Shown here one piece after another: positions 24,768 through 33,109 of a stretch of 49,795 bases of DNA. A program made the translations under genes and the position numbers. This DNA comes from Prevotella sp. (GTDB taxonomy: Bacteria; Bacteroidota; Bacteroidia; Bacteroidales; Bacteroidaceae), in NCBI GenBank assembly GCA_017470055.1, contig JAFUFD010000069.1, positions 1 to 49,795 of the forward strand, given 5' to 3'. Under the pieces are notes generated by a model. That model was not told the origin of the DNA. It was given only the letters and a program-made list of their open reading frames with translations, and did not search any database. The stretch's first letter is position 1, and each line of letters starts with the position of its first letter.

Positions 24768-25103
24768 TCAACTCTTCAGCAGTTCGTCAATATGGTCGAT
24801 ATAGTCGAGCGAGTCGTCAATGAAGAAGCGCAACTCGGGGACGATGCGCAGTTGATGGCGCACCCTCGTGCCCAACTCATAGCGTATCTGTTTCTCGCTC
24901 TTACGGATATTCCCCATGATCTCTTCGCCACGCTCTGACGGGAAGATGCTTAGATGGGCGGTGCAGATACTCAAGTCGGGACTGACACGCACCCTCGTCA
25001 CACTGACCATCACTCCGTGCATACTGCGTGTCTGCTCTTGGAAGATGACACTCAACTCCTTCTGCAGCAGTCGTGCTATCTTATTCTGTCTTGTTTCTTG
25101 CAT
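24768..25103 (-). CDS. rbfA: Ribosome-binding factor A, copy 2
   Basis: 111 residues (MQETRQNKIARLLQKELSVIF...) with the same family core as copy 1: VSVTRVRVSPDLSICTAHLSIF and PELRFFIDDSLDYIDHIDELL. The 29 differences from copy 1 cluster in the region of residues 55-75 (RGEEIMGNIRKSEKQ here). RbfA acts in 30S maturation and cold adaptation. From memory of Bacteroidales genomes, an order aroQ...O-methyltransferase-rbfA-permease is common. Here those genes lie on the same strand but are separated by 6 kb, so this copy is the better candidate for the original locus. Confidence 0.92.
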   Translation of the reverse strand: MQETRQNKIARLLQKELSVIFQEQTRSMHGVMVSVTRVRVSPDLSICTAHLSIFPSERGEEIMGNIRKSEKQIRYELGTRVRHQLRIVPELRFFIDDSLDYIDHIDELLKS

Positions 25104-25112
25104 AGTCTTTCA

Positions 25113-25134
25113 TACCTTTGTCGCGGCAAAGGTA
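25113..25134. promoter_or_regulatory. Face-to-face -7 elements (perfect inverted repeat) upstream of rbfA copy 2
   Basis: TACCTTTG (25113-25120) and CAAAGGTA (25127-25134) form a perfect 8-bp inverted repeat around TCGCGG. The minus-strand box drives rbfA copy 2 (ATG 24 nt away). The plus-strand box, with TTG at 19-nt spacing (25091-25093), would transcribe into the 3' end of the LytTR gene in antisense. Confidence 0.55.
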
Positions 25135-25160
25135 CGAAAAATTTCTTAATAAATCATTAT

Positions 25161-25919
25161 CTATAGCGAATAAAAGGCGGTCATGAGGTCGTGACGGTAA
25201 TTCTTGCTTATCTTCAGTTCTGTCATTTCCTCAAGGGGCTCTGCTAAAAAACAAGTATTATCCTGAATCATCTTGATATGATTAATATTGACGATATATC
25301 GTTTGTGTATCTGAACAAAGTCAGGTGTATAGTTGAGGATCACATCTGATGTCGTGCGATGGCGTAGAACATAATTAATACCGTCCATGCAAACGACCTC
25401 CCACAGTTTACGTTCCTTATTATATCTGAAGAAAGCGATATTCTCAGACAGTAAGGTTATATGCTCATTTTTCGGATTGACGACAAGGATGATGGGCAGG
25501 TGCTGTTGTGCATGAGGTTGTGAGAACGGGTATTCTGCCAGTTTGTTCTCGTAATAGCGTGTCATGATCTGCCCTAACTCCTGTTCTGTGGCAGGCTTCA
25601 TGAGATAATCGAAAGCCTCCCGGCGGATAGCCTCCAACAGGTATTTGTCATGACCTGTATAGAAGACGACCTTCGTCTCAGGCTTCACCTCGTTACGAAT
25701 CAGCGTACAGAATTCCAATCCAGACATCGAAGGCAGTTCTACATCGACGAAGATAAGATCGGGCTCTGTGTCTATCACCCCTTTGATACCCGTCTCTGCA
25801 TCTATCGCTTTCCCCACAACCCTTACGGAATAGTTGTCCTCCAGCATACGTGCCAGTACCTCAATAGCATCACGATTGTCATCTATGATATAGACGCTCA
25901 CTAATTTCTCCCTGTTCAT
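25161..25919 (-). CDS. LytTR-family response regulator
   Basis: 252 residues. The receiver domain (1-125) has acidic pair D13-D14, phosphoacceptor D59 in FVDVELPSMSG, T88 and K108 (LMKPAT). The LytTR DNA-binding domain (about 150-252) has NPKNEHITLLSENIAFFRY and VNYVLRHRTTSDVILNYTPDFVQIHKRYIVNINHI-type signatures. The gene starts 2 nt after the kinase stop, so the pair is one operon and very likely cognate. Targets are unknown; the divergent lipoprotein genes at 28095 and 29525 are candidates by position only. Confidence 0.9.
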   Translation of the reverse strand: MNREKLVSVYIIDDNRDAIEVLARMLEDNYSVRVVGKAIDAETGIKGVIDTEPDLIFVDVELPSMSGLEFCTLIRNEVKPETKVVFYTGHDKYLLEAIRREAFDYLMKPATEQELGQIMTRYYENKLAEYPFSQPHAQQHLPIILVVNPKNEHITLLSENIAFFRYNKERKLWEVVCMDGINYVLRHRTTSDVILNYTPDFVQIHKRYIVNINHIKMIQDNTCFLAEPLEEMTELKISKNYRHDLMTAFYSL

Positions 25920-25921
25920 TG

Positions 25922-27859
25922 TTATGTCGTTGTTAATGTGTAGTTATAACTATCGGGTAAGAGAATCCAAGAGCGGCAGCCCGTGACCCCATCTCTTTCA
26001 TAGTTGCCGACTCCAAACTGGATAGGCACCTCGTTCTTCTCGTTGAGCATCTGGATGGTTTGTCTGACCACCTTCATGCCCGTATGTCCCTTTTCACTCG
26101 TTGCCTTCTTCAAGCCCTCACCGTTGTCAAGCACCTCCACCAGCGTGGCATCACCCTGTCGGCAGACGTGGATGGTCAGTAGTCTTTGTTGCCCTTTCTG
26201 AAGTCGCATCGGGCGTAGTCCGTGCTTGATGGCATTCTCTGCGAATATCTGTATCGTCATGGCAGGCAATATGACCTGACGCATGTCGATACCTTTGTCT
26301 ACCTGTCGCTCATACTTGAATTCTTCCCCCATCTGCTGTCCCTCGATGGTAGCGTAATAGTCTACGAAGGCAAGTTCCTCTTTGAGGGTGGTCGTCAGCG
26401 TATCGGCAATAGCGAGTCCTCTGCGCAATAGTTGGGTGAGTGTGCTGAAATCGACCGTCTTACCATCTTGTTGGGCTAGCATCTCATGGGTCAACGCATT
26501 ATAGATAAAGTGAGGTGAGAGACGATTACGGGTGTTACGCAGTCGGGTCTCTATCAGTTGCTGCCTCAGTTCCAATGTCTGCAAACTGGCTTTCCTACGG
26601 CGCATCATATAGAGGACGAAGAGCAAGATAACGGCCATCAGAGCCGCAACGAATAAAGCCCATGCCAGTCTGCTGGTCATGCGACTGTGGTCTATCTGTT
26701 GTTGCTGCTCCAACAGTCGCTTGTCATGCTCATACTCCATGAGGCGAGTGCTCATCTGCATCCTCATATTCGCTGTTTTGATAGAGTCGTTTATGGCATG
26801 CAAAGCCTGGTGTGCCTGATAGGCTTTCGCCGTGTTACCAGTCTGCAGCCAAGCCTGCTCCTCAGTTTTCAGTCGCATCATCTTGGCGGCAGGAATCATC
26901 TCCTCGGGAGTCTCCTCTTGTTGTATCATTCGGACAGCGTCCTGTGTCTTCCCTTCAAGCAAGGCAAGTTTCATCTTCTCTGTCTCGACATAGTAAATAA
27001 GGATGCCGAAATTGACATGGTGGAAGAAAGAGTCAACCTCTGTGAGTATTGGACGAGCCTCATCAGCCTTTTTGAGGTTAATGAGAATCTCCGCGATATT
27101 GGTGCGTGCCGTATAATAGTCCCATGTCTTGTTGGGATTGCCCTTTACCAATGCCGCTGCCTTCTCGAAAAAGGGCAATGCCTCCTGATATCGCTCTTGG
27201 AAATAATAGTCATTACCACGATTGTTGTAATAGATAAACAGGTCTGGCTTGCTCATCTTAGGTAACAGTTGCTCACAACGTTGGTACCATTCGGCACTAT
27301 GGGTGAAGTCGTCCATGAAGGTATATACCGTACTAATGCCTAAATAAATGGCGATACGACTGTCCTCACTGGTTTGAAACGAATCAGCAACAGCCATCGC
27401 CCGTAAATAACTGTCGGCACTCATATCAAACTGTCCTGCCTGTCGATAGAAGTCGCCCCTGTTCAGCATGGTGATGACACGCAACTCTGGATCCATTCGT
27501 TCCTGCTCCATCAGTTTTATTGCCAGGTCGGTATAGATGATACCAGAGTCTGGTTTGCTGGCAAGGGCAGCGTAGTAGACTCCCTGTGCTTTCAGCCAGT
27601 GTGCACGTAATTGCTTGATGGCATGATCATTGCGTCCTTCGTTACGTAACAGGTATTGGTGAATTTGCTGATTGGTCTGCACAAACGAGTCGACAGCATA
27701 TATCTGATAGTACTTCACACCACGGTCAACCAGTTGCATATAGTAGTCGTCGCTATCCTTGGGAGCACTTCTGTGTGAACCGCCCTTTCCTTGTTGTTGA
27801 CAGCCAATAAGGACACCAACAACAAGCCCTGCCAACATCAAATATGTCAACTTCCTCAT
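25922..27859 (-). CDS. TPR-containing sensor histidine kinase (LytS/His_kinase type) with lipobox
   Basis: 645 residues. The N-terminal signal MRKLTYLMLAGLVVGVLIGC has lipobox-like VLIGC with Cys20. TPR-like helical repeats run to about 350, a coiled coil to 390, and one membrane helix covers 397-418 (LAWALFVAALMAVILLFVLYMM). The kinase part has the phosphorylation motif LSPHFIYNAL with H450. The ATP-binding N-box is FAENAIKHGL (N542) and the G-box is DNGEGL. The sensor region is therefore periplasmic, possibly held by both a lipid and the helix. Promoter TAACTTTG upstream. Ligand unknown. Confidence 0.88.
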   Translation of the reverse strand: MRKLTYLMLAGLVVGVLIGCQQQGKGGSHRSAPKDSDDYYMQLVDRGVKYYQIYAVDSFVQTNQQIHQYLLRNEGRNDHAIKQLRAHWLKAQGVYYAALASKPDSGIIYTDLAIKLMEQERMDPELRVITMLNRGDFYRQAGQFDMSADSYLRAMAVADSFQTSEDSRIAIYLGISTVYTFMDDFTHSAEWYQRCEQLLPKMSKPDLFIYYNNRGNDYYFQERYQEALPFFEKAAALVKGNPNKTWDYYTARTNIAEILINLKKADEARPILTEVDSFFHHVNFGILIYYVETEKMKLALLEGKTQDAVRMIQQEETPEEMIPAAKMMRLKTEEQAWLQTGNTAKAYQAHQALHAINDSIKTANMRMQMSTRLMEYEHDKRLLEQQQQIDHSRMTSRLAWALFVAALMAVILLFVLYMMRRRKASLQTLELRQQLIETRLRNTRNRLSPHFIYNALTHEMLAQQDGKTVDFSTLTQLLRRGLAIADTLTTTLKEELAFVDYYATIEGQQMGEEFKYERQVDKGIDMRQVILPAMTIQIFAENAIKHGLRPMRLQKGQQRLLTIHVCRQGDATLVEVLDNGEGLKKATSEKGHTGMKVVRQTIQMLNEKNEVPIQFGVGNYERDGVTGCRSWILLPDSYNYTLTTT

Positions 27860-27880
27860 CTTTTATTAATTAGCCTGTGG

Positions 27881-27888
27881 CAAAGTTA
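27881..27888 (-). promoter_or_regulatory. Promoter -7 element of the kinase-regulator operon
   Basis: Minus-strand TAACTTTG (plus CAAAGTTA) lies 21 nt before the kinase ATG at 27859. Confidence 0.6.
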
Positions 27889-28005
27889 CGATAAAATCCG
27901 TAAAATACATCTTTTACACCCATAAATATTTTCGCCCTCTTACCTTGTAATTTTCTCTTCTTGCCCGCGGTTTTTCCCTCTTGCCGATTTTTGGCGTTTT
28001 CCTCG

Positions 28006-28037
28006 TTTGTTTAGAAAGCCCAAAAACTCTATCTTTG
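28006..28037 (+). promoter_or_regulatory. Promoter of the two-lipoprotein unit
   Basis: TTTG (28006-28009), a 20-nt spacer and TATCTTTG (28030-28037) match the full consensus. The leader is about 55 nt before ATG 28095. Confidence 0.65.
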
Positions 28038-28094
28038 TGGAGCAAAACTAACATGTTTTTCGTGAAATTCATAAATAATTAAAACGATAAGACT

Positions 28095-29480
28095 ATGAAG
28101 AAAATCTATTCTTTTCTGATAATGCTTGCCACAATACTTGTCATGATGAGTTGTGGTGGAGATGATGCCTCGTCTGCAGGAGGCGGTGGAGGTGAGCCCC
28201 CCATTGGCTCATCCAGTGTAGGAGCATGGTATGTCCAGTCAGGCAGTTATATGCTGGTATGGGACTTTGCTGATAATGGTGCGGTTACCCTGCATCTCTA
28301 TGAGATCAGTGGGGATGTCTACTACAAGACCCAAGCCTCAGGACGTTATACCAAGAAGGATAACACCATCAACTTCACGATTGGTGGTGATGCCAGTTCT
28401 GCCACTATAATAGATAATGTGATGCATTTAAATGATCCTGACTTGGGTAGTCTGCAACTAACGAAAGTAAACTCTTCCATACAGAGCAGCATTAACACCA
28501 TGGAGAACTATTTCGATAATTTGCAAAGGCAGGTTGTTAACGAGTGGTATGGTGAAATTGATGCAACCAGTTATGAAATCGTCAATTTTGAATCATCGGG
28601 CAAGGGAACGGTAACTTACTACATAGGTAAGGAATCCATTTCGACATCGTTTACATGGACGCGAGGCGGTTCGATATCCATGGCGGCGAACGGTACGACT
28701 AACACGTATAAGTTTAATCTCAAGGGAGGTGTTTTGAAGATCATTGATGATAATGATACTTTTACTTACCAGCCCATGACTGACGAGATTCGCCAGAAGA
28801 TAGAGGATTTGCAGAAGGCTCCGACCTTACAAAATGGTGTCTATGTAGAGAAGAATCCTGACATGAAGGAGTGGTTCATGGTAGAGATTGACGGAAACGA
28901 GATGGAGGAGTTTGTCGTTACATATGGAAAGAAGAGAAAGATGATAGAAGGCACTTTCTCTATTAACGGCAATTGGCTTACTATTGAGGGGGCGGACATC
29001 AATGGTGATGGCATTGTCAATGACGACGACAAGGTGAACATCGTCATCATTGGTGATGAGATTACCGTAGGAGAAATCACCTTTGTACGTTCAGAGATTA
29101 CTAGAGAGAAACTGATAGGACAGTGGCAGTCGACACGTACAATAGGAGCCATATATGATAACGGAACCGTCATGAATGAATGGGACTGGACTCTGACAGG
29201 AGTTAGTACGGGCGACGGGAACAAAGACAACGAAAACATACGAATGCTGCTAAACAATGATGGTACATTCCAGTCGTGGACACTTCTGTATGGTGAGTGG
29301 ACAAAAGTACAGCAGGGAACTTTCTCATTTGAGGGCCGTGCCATTACTACCAGTTTTGTGGATAATGGTAAGAATTACAGTGAGACGTGGAATGTAGTAT
29401 GTAGCACTGACTCAGGAATCATCATCGAACTTTGGGATGGGAACGACGTATACCTGTCATATTATATGAAGAAGATATAG
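28095..29480 (+). CDS. Lipoprotein with lipocalin-like repeats and a calcium-loop motif
   Basis: 461 residues. The signal peptide ends LVMMSC, followed by GGDDASSAGGGGGE, a Gly-rich linker. The rest consists of repeated beta-rich modules of about 110 residues that start with a Trp pattern: VGAWYVQSGSYMLVWDFADNG, VNEWYGEIDATSYEIVNFES and LIGQWQSTRTIGAIYDNG. They are similar to lipocalin-like domains in Bacteroidetes lipoproteins. Residues 301-312 (DINGDGIVNDDD) fit an EF-hand/dockerin-like calcium loop with D301, N303, D305, N309 and D312. No enzyme motif is seen. It is followed after 44 nt by another Gly-rich lipoprotein gene. Confidence 0.65.
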   Translation: MKKIYSFLIMLATILVMMSCGGDDASSAGGGGGEPPIGSSSVGAWYVQSGSYMLVWDFADNGAVTLHLYEISGDVYYKTQASGRYTKKDNTINFTIGGDASSATIIDNVMHLNDPDLGSLQLTKVNSSIQSSINTMENYFDNLQRQVVNEWYGEIDATSYEIVNFESSGKGTVTYYIGKESISTSFTWTRGGSISMAANGTTNTYKFNLKGGVLKIIDDNDTFTYQPMTDEIRQKIEDLQKAPTLQNGVYVEKNPDMKEWFMVEIDGNEMEEFVVTYGKKRKMIEGTFSINGNWLTIEGADINGDGIVNDDDKVNIVIIGDEITVGEITFVRSEITREKLIGQWQSTRTIGAIYDNGTVMNEWDWTLTGVSTGDGNKDNENIRMLLNNDGTFQSWTLLYGEWTKVQQGTFSFEGRAITTSFVDNGKNYSETWNVVCSTDSGIIIELWDGNDVYLSYYMKKI

Positions 29481-29524
29481 GATTATTGTTGAAATAAGGT
29501 CAAATAGCAATAATAGAGTAAGAT

Positions 29525-30895
29525 ATGAAAAGAGTTTGTTTGTTTTTTCTGATGACAGTCACGATGATTACATTGGTTGGCTGTAGTGGTGGCGGAACTT
29601 CTGCTGGTGGTAATGATGACAATGGCGGTGGTTCTAACGTAAATACAGGTAAGGATAACACCACAGACATGGTTGTGACAGGAGGCTTGAATACTGCTGG
29701 CATGACGTTTGCCGAGGTGCTTGGTTATACCAACATTCCAGAAGAATATAAGAAAGAAGCAGCAAAAGAAGGCTTTTCTTTCTACGTTGGTGTAAAATAT
29801 GGTGAAAGTCCAAACAATTTGAATAAGGAGGCTCACACCTATTATGACGGCAGGGCATTCTCCGTAGACATCACAAACCTTGAGGCCAACAAAACCTATT
29901 ATTATAGAAGTTTTCTAAGATGGGGATATGGGTATGACGTTTCTGTCATAATTGGAGAGGCTACAGATGCAGAGCACTTTACAACCAAAGAAGCCGTTTA
30001 TAATGGCACTATGACAGTAAGTTCCCCTTCAGATGTTACCTTCCTGCATGCCTCTTTCTCTGCCAATGCGGATGTTAGTTCACTGGATTCCCGAGAAACC
30101 TATTTCAAGGGATTAATCTATTCTACTAACCAGTCGGATCTGTCTGGTGACTTAATGACGAAATTGAGACAAGCGCAAAAAGAAAATTATGATGACGGGC
30201 ACGGGCATATTATAGAAGAGGTTGTTATAGGAGTTGGAGGTGAGGAATACTATGCAGGACGTTACTATAATGGTAACTTGCATTTCCAAGTGAGCGATGA
30301 TGCCAACGTGAGGATTACTGCAGAATCAGGAGCAACCGTCTATTATGCTCCATTCATTATTATTTCAGAAAAATCGTTTATTGGCAACATTGGTGAGGTT
30401 ACCCTACGTAGTTTGCCAGTGACGAGTGGTTTTGTTGATCTGGGATTGAGTTGTCTTTGGGCTGCTACTAATCTAGATGCCTCTTCACCTTGGGAATTTG
30501 GATGGAGCAGCGGTCGTCAGAGTGATGCTTTATCAGCGGTGTCGGCAAGAAGTGGCGGAGGGCGTTTGCCCACCATAGACGAGGCAATGGAACTAAATAG
30601 TTGCCAGATGGAGAGTATTGATGGTGGTTTACTTATAACAGGACCTAACGGCAATCAGATTTTCCTTACCGACAGAGAGTCCACACTATACGCAGGATAT
30701 ATCACAGCCTACACGAGTTACTATTGGACTTCATCGTCTAAATCAAAAACTATACTGGGCTCCAAAAGCAATTATGATTTGTGTTTCTATGGTAGTGGCA
30801 ATGAGGTTAAGACTTACGAACGTCCAGACCTTCCATACCCATATAACATGAATCAGGAAGACTGCTATGTGCGTGCCGTCAAGGATGTCTGGTAG
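29525..30895 (+). CDS. Lipoprotein with FISUMP-like C-terminal domain
   Basis: 456 residues. Lipobox LVGC with Cys at about residue 20, then SGGGTSAGGNDDNGGGSN as a flexible Gly/Asn linker. Residues about 60-150 look like a fibronectin III-type module (LEANKTYYYRSFLRWG). The C-terminal domain (about 300-456) starts GFVDLGLSCLWAATNLDASSPWEFGW and continues with GGRLPTIDEAMEL, YYWTSSS and CYVRAVKD. This matches the FISUMP (Fibrobacter major paralogous) domain of Bacteroidetes surface proteins. Probably cell-surface; function unknown. It shares the linker style with the preceding gene. Confidence 0.72.
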   Translation: MKRVCLFFLMTVTMITLVGCSGGGTSAGGNDDNGGGSNVNTGKDNTTDMVVTGGLNTAGMTFAEVLGYTNIPEEYKKEAAKEGFSFYVGVKYGESPNNLNKEAHTYYDGRAFSVDITNLEANKTYYYRSFLRWGYGYDVSVIIGEATDAEHFTTKEAVYNGTMTVSSPSDVTFLHASFSANADVSSLDSRETYFKGLIYSTNQSDLSGDLMTKLRQAQKENYDDGHGHIIEEVVIGVGGEEYYAGRYYNGNLHFQVSDDANVRITAESGATVYYAPFIIISEKSFIGNIGEVTLRSLPVTSGFVDLGLSCLWAATNLDASSPWEFGWSSGRQSDALSAVSARSGGGRLPTIDEAMELNSCQMESIDGGLLITGPNGNQIFLTDRESTLYAGYITAYTSYYWTSSSKSKTILGSKSNYDLCFYGSGNEVKTYERPDLPYPYNMNQEDCYVRAVKDVW

Positions 30896-31003
30896 ATGAC
30901 ACAACATTTGACTTGAGTGGATGTGCCGTTGTTCTCGTGTGTTTGGAGCATTCTTTTTAGTGTTTGACTCTAAGTCGGCAGGTGGCAACCTATGCCTCAC
31001 TGA

Positions 31004-31630
31004 CTACAATTTCCTAATCAGAGTAAGACCGTCGCGTAGGGGAAGGATGACCTGCTCCACGCGACGGTCGTTTTGCAGGTAGTCGTTGAAGGCGACGATG
31101 CCGTGGGTCTGCTGGTCTTTCTCGTAGGAGGGGTCTACGACATGCCCGTCCCACAAGGTGTTGTCGGCAAGGATGAAACCGCCAGGGCGGAGAACGGAGA
31201 GTGCCATCTCGTAGGTGTCATGATAGGTGCGCTTGTCGCCGTCGATGAAGGCGAGGTCAAACTCAATCCCTAGTTTGGGAGCCTCTGTGATGGCATCACC
31301 GATGATAAACGTGATCTTGTCGGCAACGGGGGAGTTCTCTATCCACGGACGGGTGAAGTCCTCCTGCTCGTCGTTGATCTCAAAAGTATAGAGGTGTCCG
31401 TCGTCCTCCAGACCCTCTGCCATGCACAAGGCACTATAGCCGCTGAAAGTGCCCACCTCTAATATGTTATGTGGATGAATCATCTGCACGAGCATTTTCA
31501 GTAACCGTCCTTGCAGGTGTCCTGATGCCATCCGTCCGTGCAGCATGTGGATATTGGTGGCTCGCCAGAGCCGGTAGAGATAGTCAGGCTCTGGTGAGGT
31601 ATGGCACGCTATGTATTCGTCGATGGTCAT
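31004..31630 (-). CDS. Class I SAM-dependent O-methyltransferase (catechol/caffeoyl-CoA type)
   Basis: 208 residues. SAM-binding motif I is ILEVGTFSGYSALCMAEGL, the acidic residue after strand 2 is in YTFEIND, and the metal-site motif is DLAFIDGDKRTY followed by FILADNTLWDG. This is the O-methyltransferase family 3 pattern. The substrate is unknown. The start ATG overlaps the aroQ stop by 4 nt, so they form an operon with aroQ first. No terminator follows; the next minus-strand gene is more than 3 kb away (kinase at 27859). Confidence 0.88.
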   Translation of the reverse strand: MTIDEYIACHTSPEPDYLYRLWRATNIHMLHGRMASGHLQGRLLKMLVQMIHPHNILEVGTFSGYSALCMAEGLEDDGHLYTFEINDEQEDFTRPWIENSPVADKITFIIGDAITEAPKLGIEFDLAFIDGDKRTYHDTYEMALSVLRPGGFILADNTLWDGHVVDPSYEKDQQTHGIVAFNDYLQNDRRVEQVILPLRDGLTLIRKL

Positions 31631-32043
31631 GCCTTTAATGCCTCGATGGCAAGGCGATAGGAGTCGAGTCCGAAGCCGCAGATGACACCCTTGCAGGCAG
31701 CGGAGATAAAGGAATGGTGGCGGAACTCCTCTCGCTGGTGGACATTAGAGATATGTACCTCGATGACTGGTGTCTTCAGCGAGCGGATGCAGTCATGCAG
31801 TGCCACAGAGGTATGGGTATAGGCTCCTGCGTTCAGCACGATGCCGTCGTAGGAGAAACCAACCTCCTGCATCTTGTTGATGAGTTCTCCCTCCACATTA
31901 CTCTGGAAATACGCAATCTCCACGTCAGGGAATCTTGCCTGTAACTGTGGCAGATATTGCTCAAACGACGAGGATCCGTAGATGCCTGGCTCACGAGTGC
32001 CCAGCAGGTTGAGGTTGGGACCATTCACGATAAGAATTTTCAT
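31627..32043 (-). CDS. aroQ: 3-dehydroquinate dehydratase, type II
   Basis: 138 residues, normal type II size. Motifs: LIVNGPNLNLLGTREPGIYG with the catalytic Tyr22, NVEGELI with E51/E53, LNAGAYTHTS with N71, and VIEVHISN with H97. It removes water from 3-dehydroquinate in the shikimate pathway. It is transcribed divergently from xerD; the two promoters face each other inside the 46-nt spacer. Confidence 0.94.
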   Translation of the reverse strand: MKILIVNGPNLNLLGTREPGIYGSSSFEQYLPQLQARFPDVEIAYFQSNVEGELINKMQEVGFSYDGIVLNAGAYTHTSVALHDCIRSLKTPVIEVHISNVHQREEFRHHSFISAACKGVICGFGLDSYRLAIEALKA

Positions 32044-32060
32044 AATTCAAGGAAATTTAT

Positions 32061-32080
32061 TAATTTTGCAGGCAAAGTTA
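32061..32080. promoter_or_regulatory. Overlapping face-to-face promoters of aroQ and xerD
   Basis: TAATTTTG (32061-32068, plus, for xerD) and minus-strand TAACTTTG (plus CAAAGTTA, 32073-32080, for aroQ) face each other with only 4 nt between. The start site of each would fall within the -7 box of the other, so both promoters can hardly be occupied together. Confidence 0.6.
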
Positions 32081-32089
32081 AACATTTTC

Positions 32090-33007
32090 ATGGAAACAGG
32101 CAAGAATTCGCAGACAAATATTGTAAGGAGTTATCACCGCTACCTGAAACTGCAACGCGGTTTCTCCCCGAACACACTGGATGCTTACCAGCGTGACTTG
32201 CGTAAATTGCTGGACTATCTGGAGCATGAGGGGAAGAGCGTCTATAAGGTGGAACTTGCCGACTTGCAGCATTTCGCCGCCACGCTTCACGACATAGGCA
32301 TCCATCCCCGCTCACAGTGTCGTATTCTGAGTGGGGTGCGTAGTTTCTTTCGTTTCATGCAGATGGATGGATGGCGTGAGGATGACCCTTCGGAATTGCT
32401 GGAGAGCCCTGTCTTGGGTGAGCATCTGCCTGAGGTGTTGTCGGCAGAGGAGGTGGATGCTTTGGAGGAGTCCATTGACCTCTCGAAATGGGAGGGACCT
32501 CGTAACAAGGCGATTATCGAAGTGTTGTTCTCCTGTGGGCTGCGGGTCAGCGAGTTGGTCAATCTGAAACTCTCCAGTCTTTATGTGGAAGAGCAGTATG
32601 TAAAGGTGTTAGGAAAAGGCTCGAAAGAGCGGTTGGTGCCTATCTCGCCCAAGGCGTTGAAGGAGTTGAACAACTGGTTCGTTGATCGTAATCTCATGAA
32701 AATCAAACCAGGCGAGGAGGACTTCGTGTTTCTGAATCGTCGGGGAGCCCATCTGACCCGTACCATGATATTAATCATGATTAAGCGACAGGCGGTAGAG
32801 GCAGGTATCACCAAGACCATCTCTCCCCACACGCTGCGCCATTCGTTTGCCACTGCCTTGTTGGAGGGCGGTGCCGACCTTCGTGCCATTCAGGCAATGC
32901 TGGGTCATGAGTCCATCGGCACAACGGAGATCTATACCCATATCGATATGTCGACGCTTCGACAGGAGATCCTGGAGCACCATCCGCGTAATATGAGAAA
33001 GGAATAG
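32090..33007 (+). CDS. xerD: Tyrosine recombinase XerD
   Basis: 305 residues from ATG 32090; the longer frame back to 31982 overlaps aroQ and its promoter and is rejected. A SAM-like core-binding domain covers 1-100 and the catalytic domain 110-305. All catalytic residues are present: R152 (CGLRVSEL), K176 (GKGSKER), H247 and R250 (HTLRHSFA), H273 (LGHESI) and nucleophile Y282 (EIYTH). XerD with XerC resolves chromosome dimers at dif. Assignment to XerD rather than XerC rests on overall similarity and could be reversed. Confidence 0.88.
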   Translation: METGKNSQTNIVRSYHRYLKLQRGFSPNTLDAYQRDLRKLLDYLEHEGKSVYKVELADLQHFAATLHDIGIHPRSQCRILSGVRSFFRFMQMDGWREDDPSELLESPVLGEHLPEVLSAEEVDALEESIDLSKWEGPRNKAIIEVLFSCGLRVSELVNLKLSSLYVEEQYVKVLGKGSKERLVPISPKALKELNNWFVDRNLMKIKPGEEDFVFLNRRGAHLTRTMILIMIKRQAVEAGITKTISPHTLRHSFATALLEGGADLRAIQAMLGHESIGTTEIYTHIDMSTLRQEILEHHPRNMRKE

Positions 33008-33062
33008 TATAAAAAATTTTAAAATTCCTAACATTCGTATTTAAGGAACACCTTATTTTATA

Positions 33063-33070
33063 TACCTTTG
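33063..33070 (+). promoter_or_regulatory. Promoter -7 element of the M16 peptidase gene
   Basis: TACCTTTG followed by CACGG, 39 nt before ATG 33110. Confidence 0.6.
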
Positions 33071-33109
33071 CACGGAATTAATCATTTAACTATCATAAAA
33101 AAGTAAACA

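Noticed and set aside
31982-32089. Longer xerD start
   Set aside because: It would place the first 36 codons over the aroQ start and both promoters; ATG 32090 follows the promoter box.
32090-33007. Integrase of a mobile element
   Set aside because: Size, motifs and divergent pairing with aroQ fit housekeeping XerD; no attachment-site repeat or other mobility gene was seen around it.
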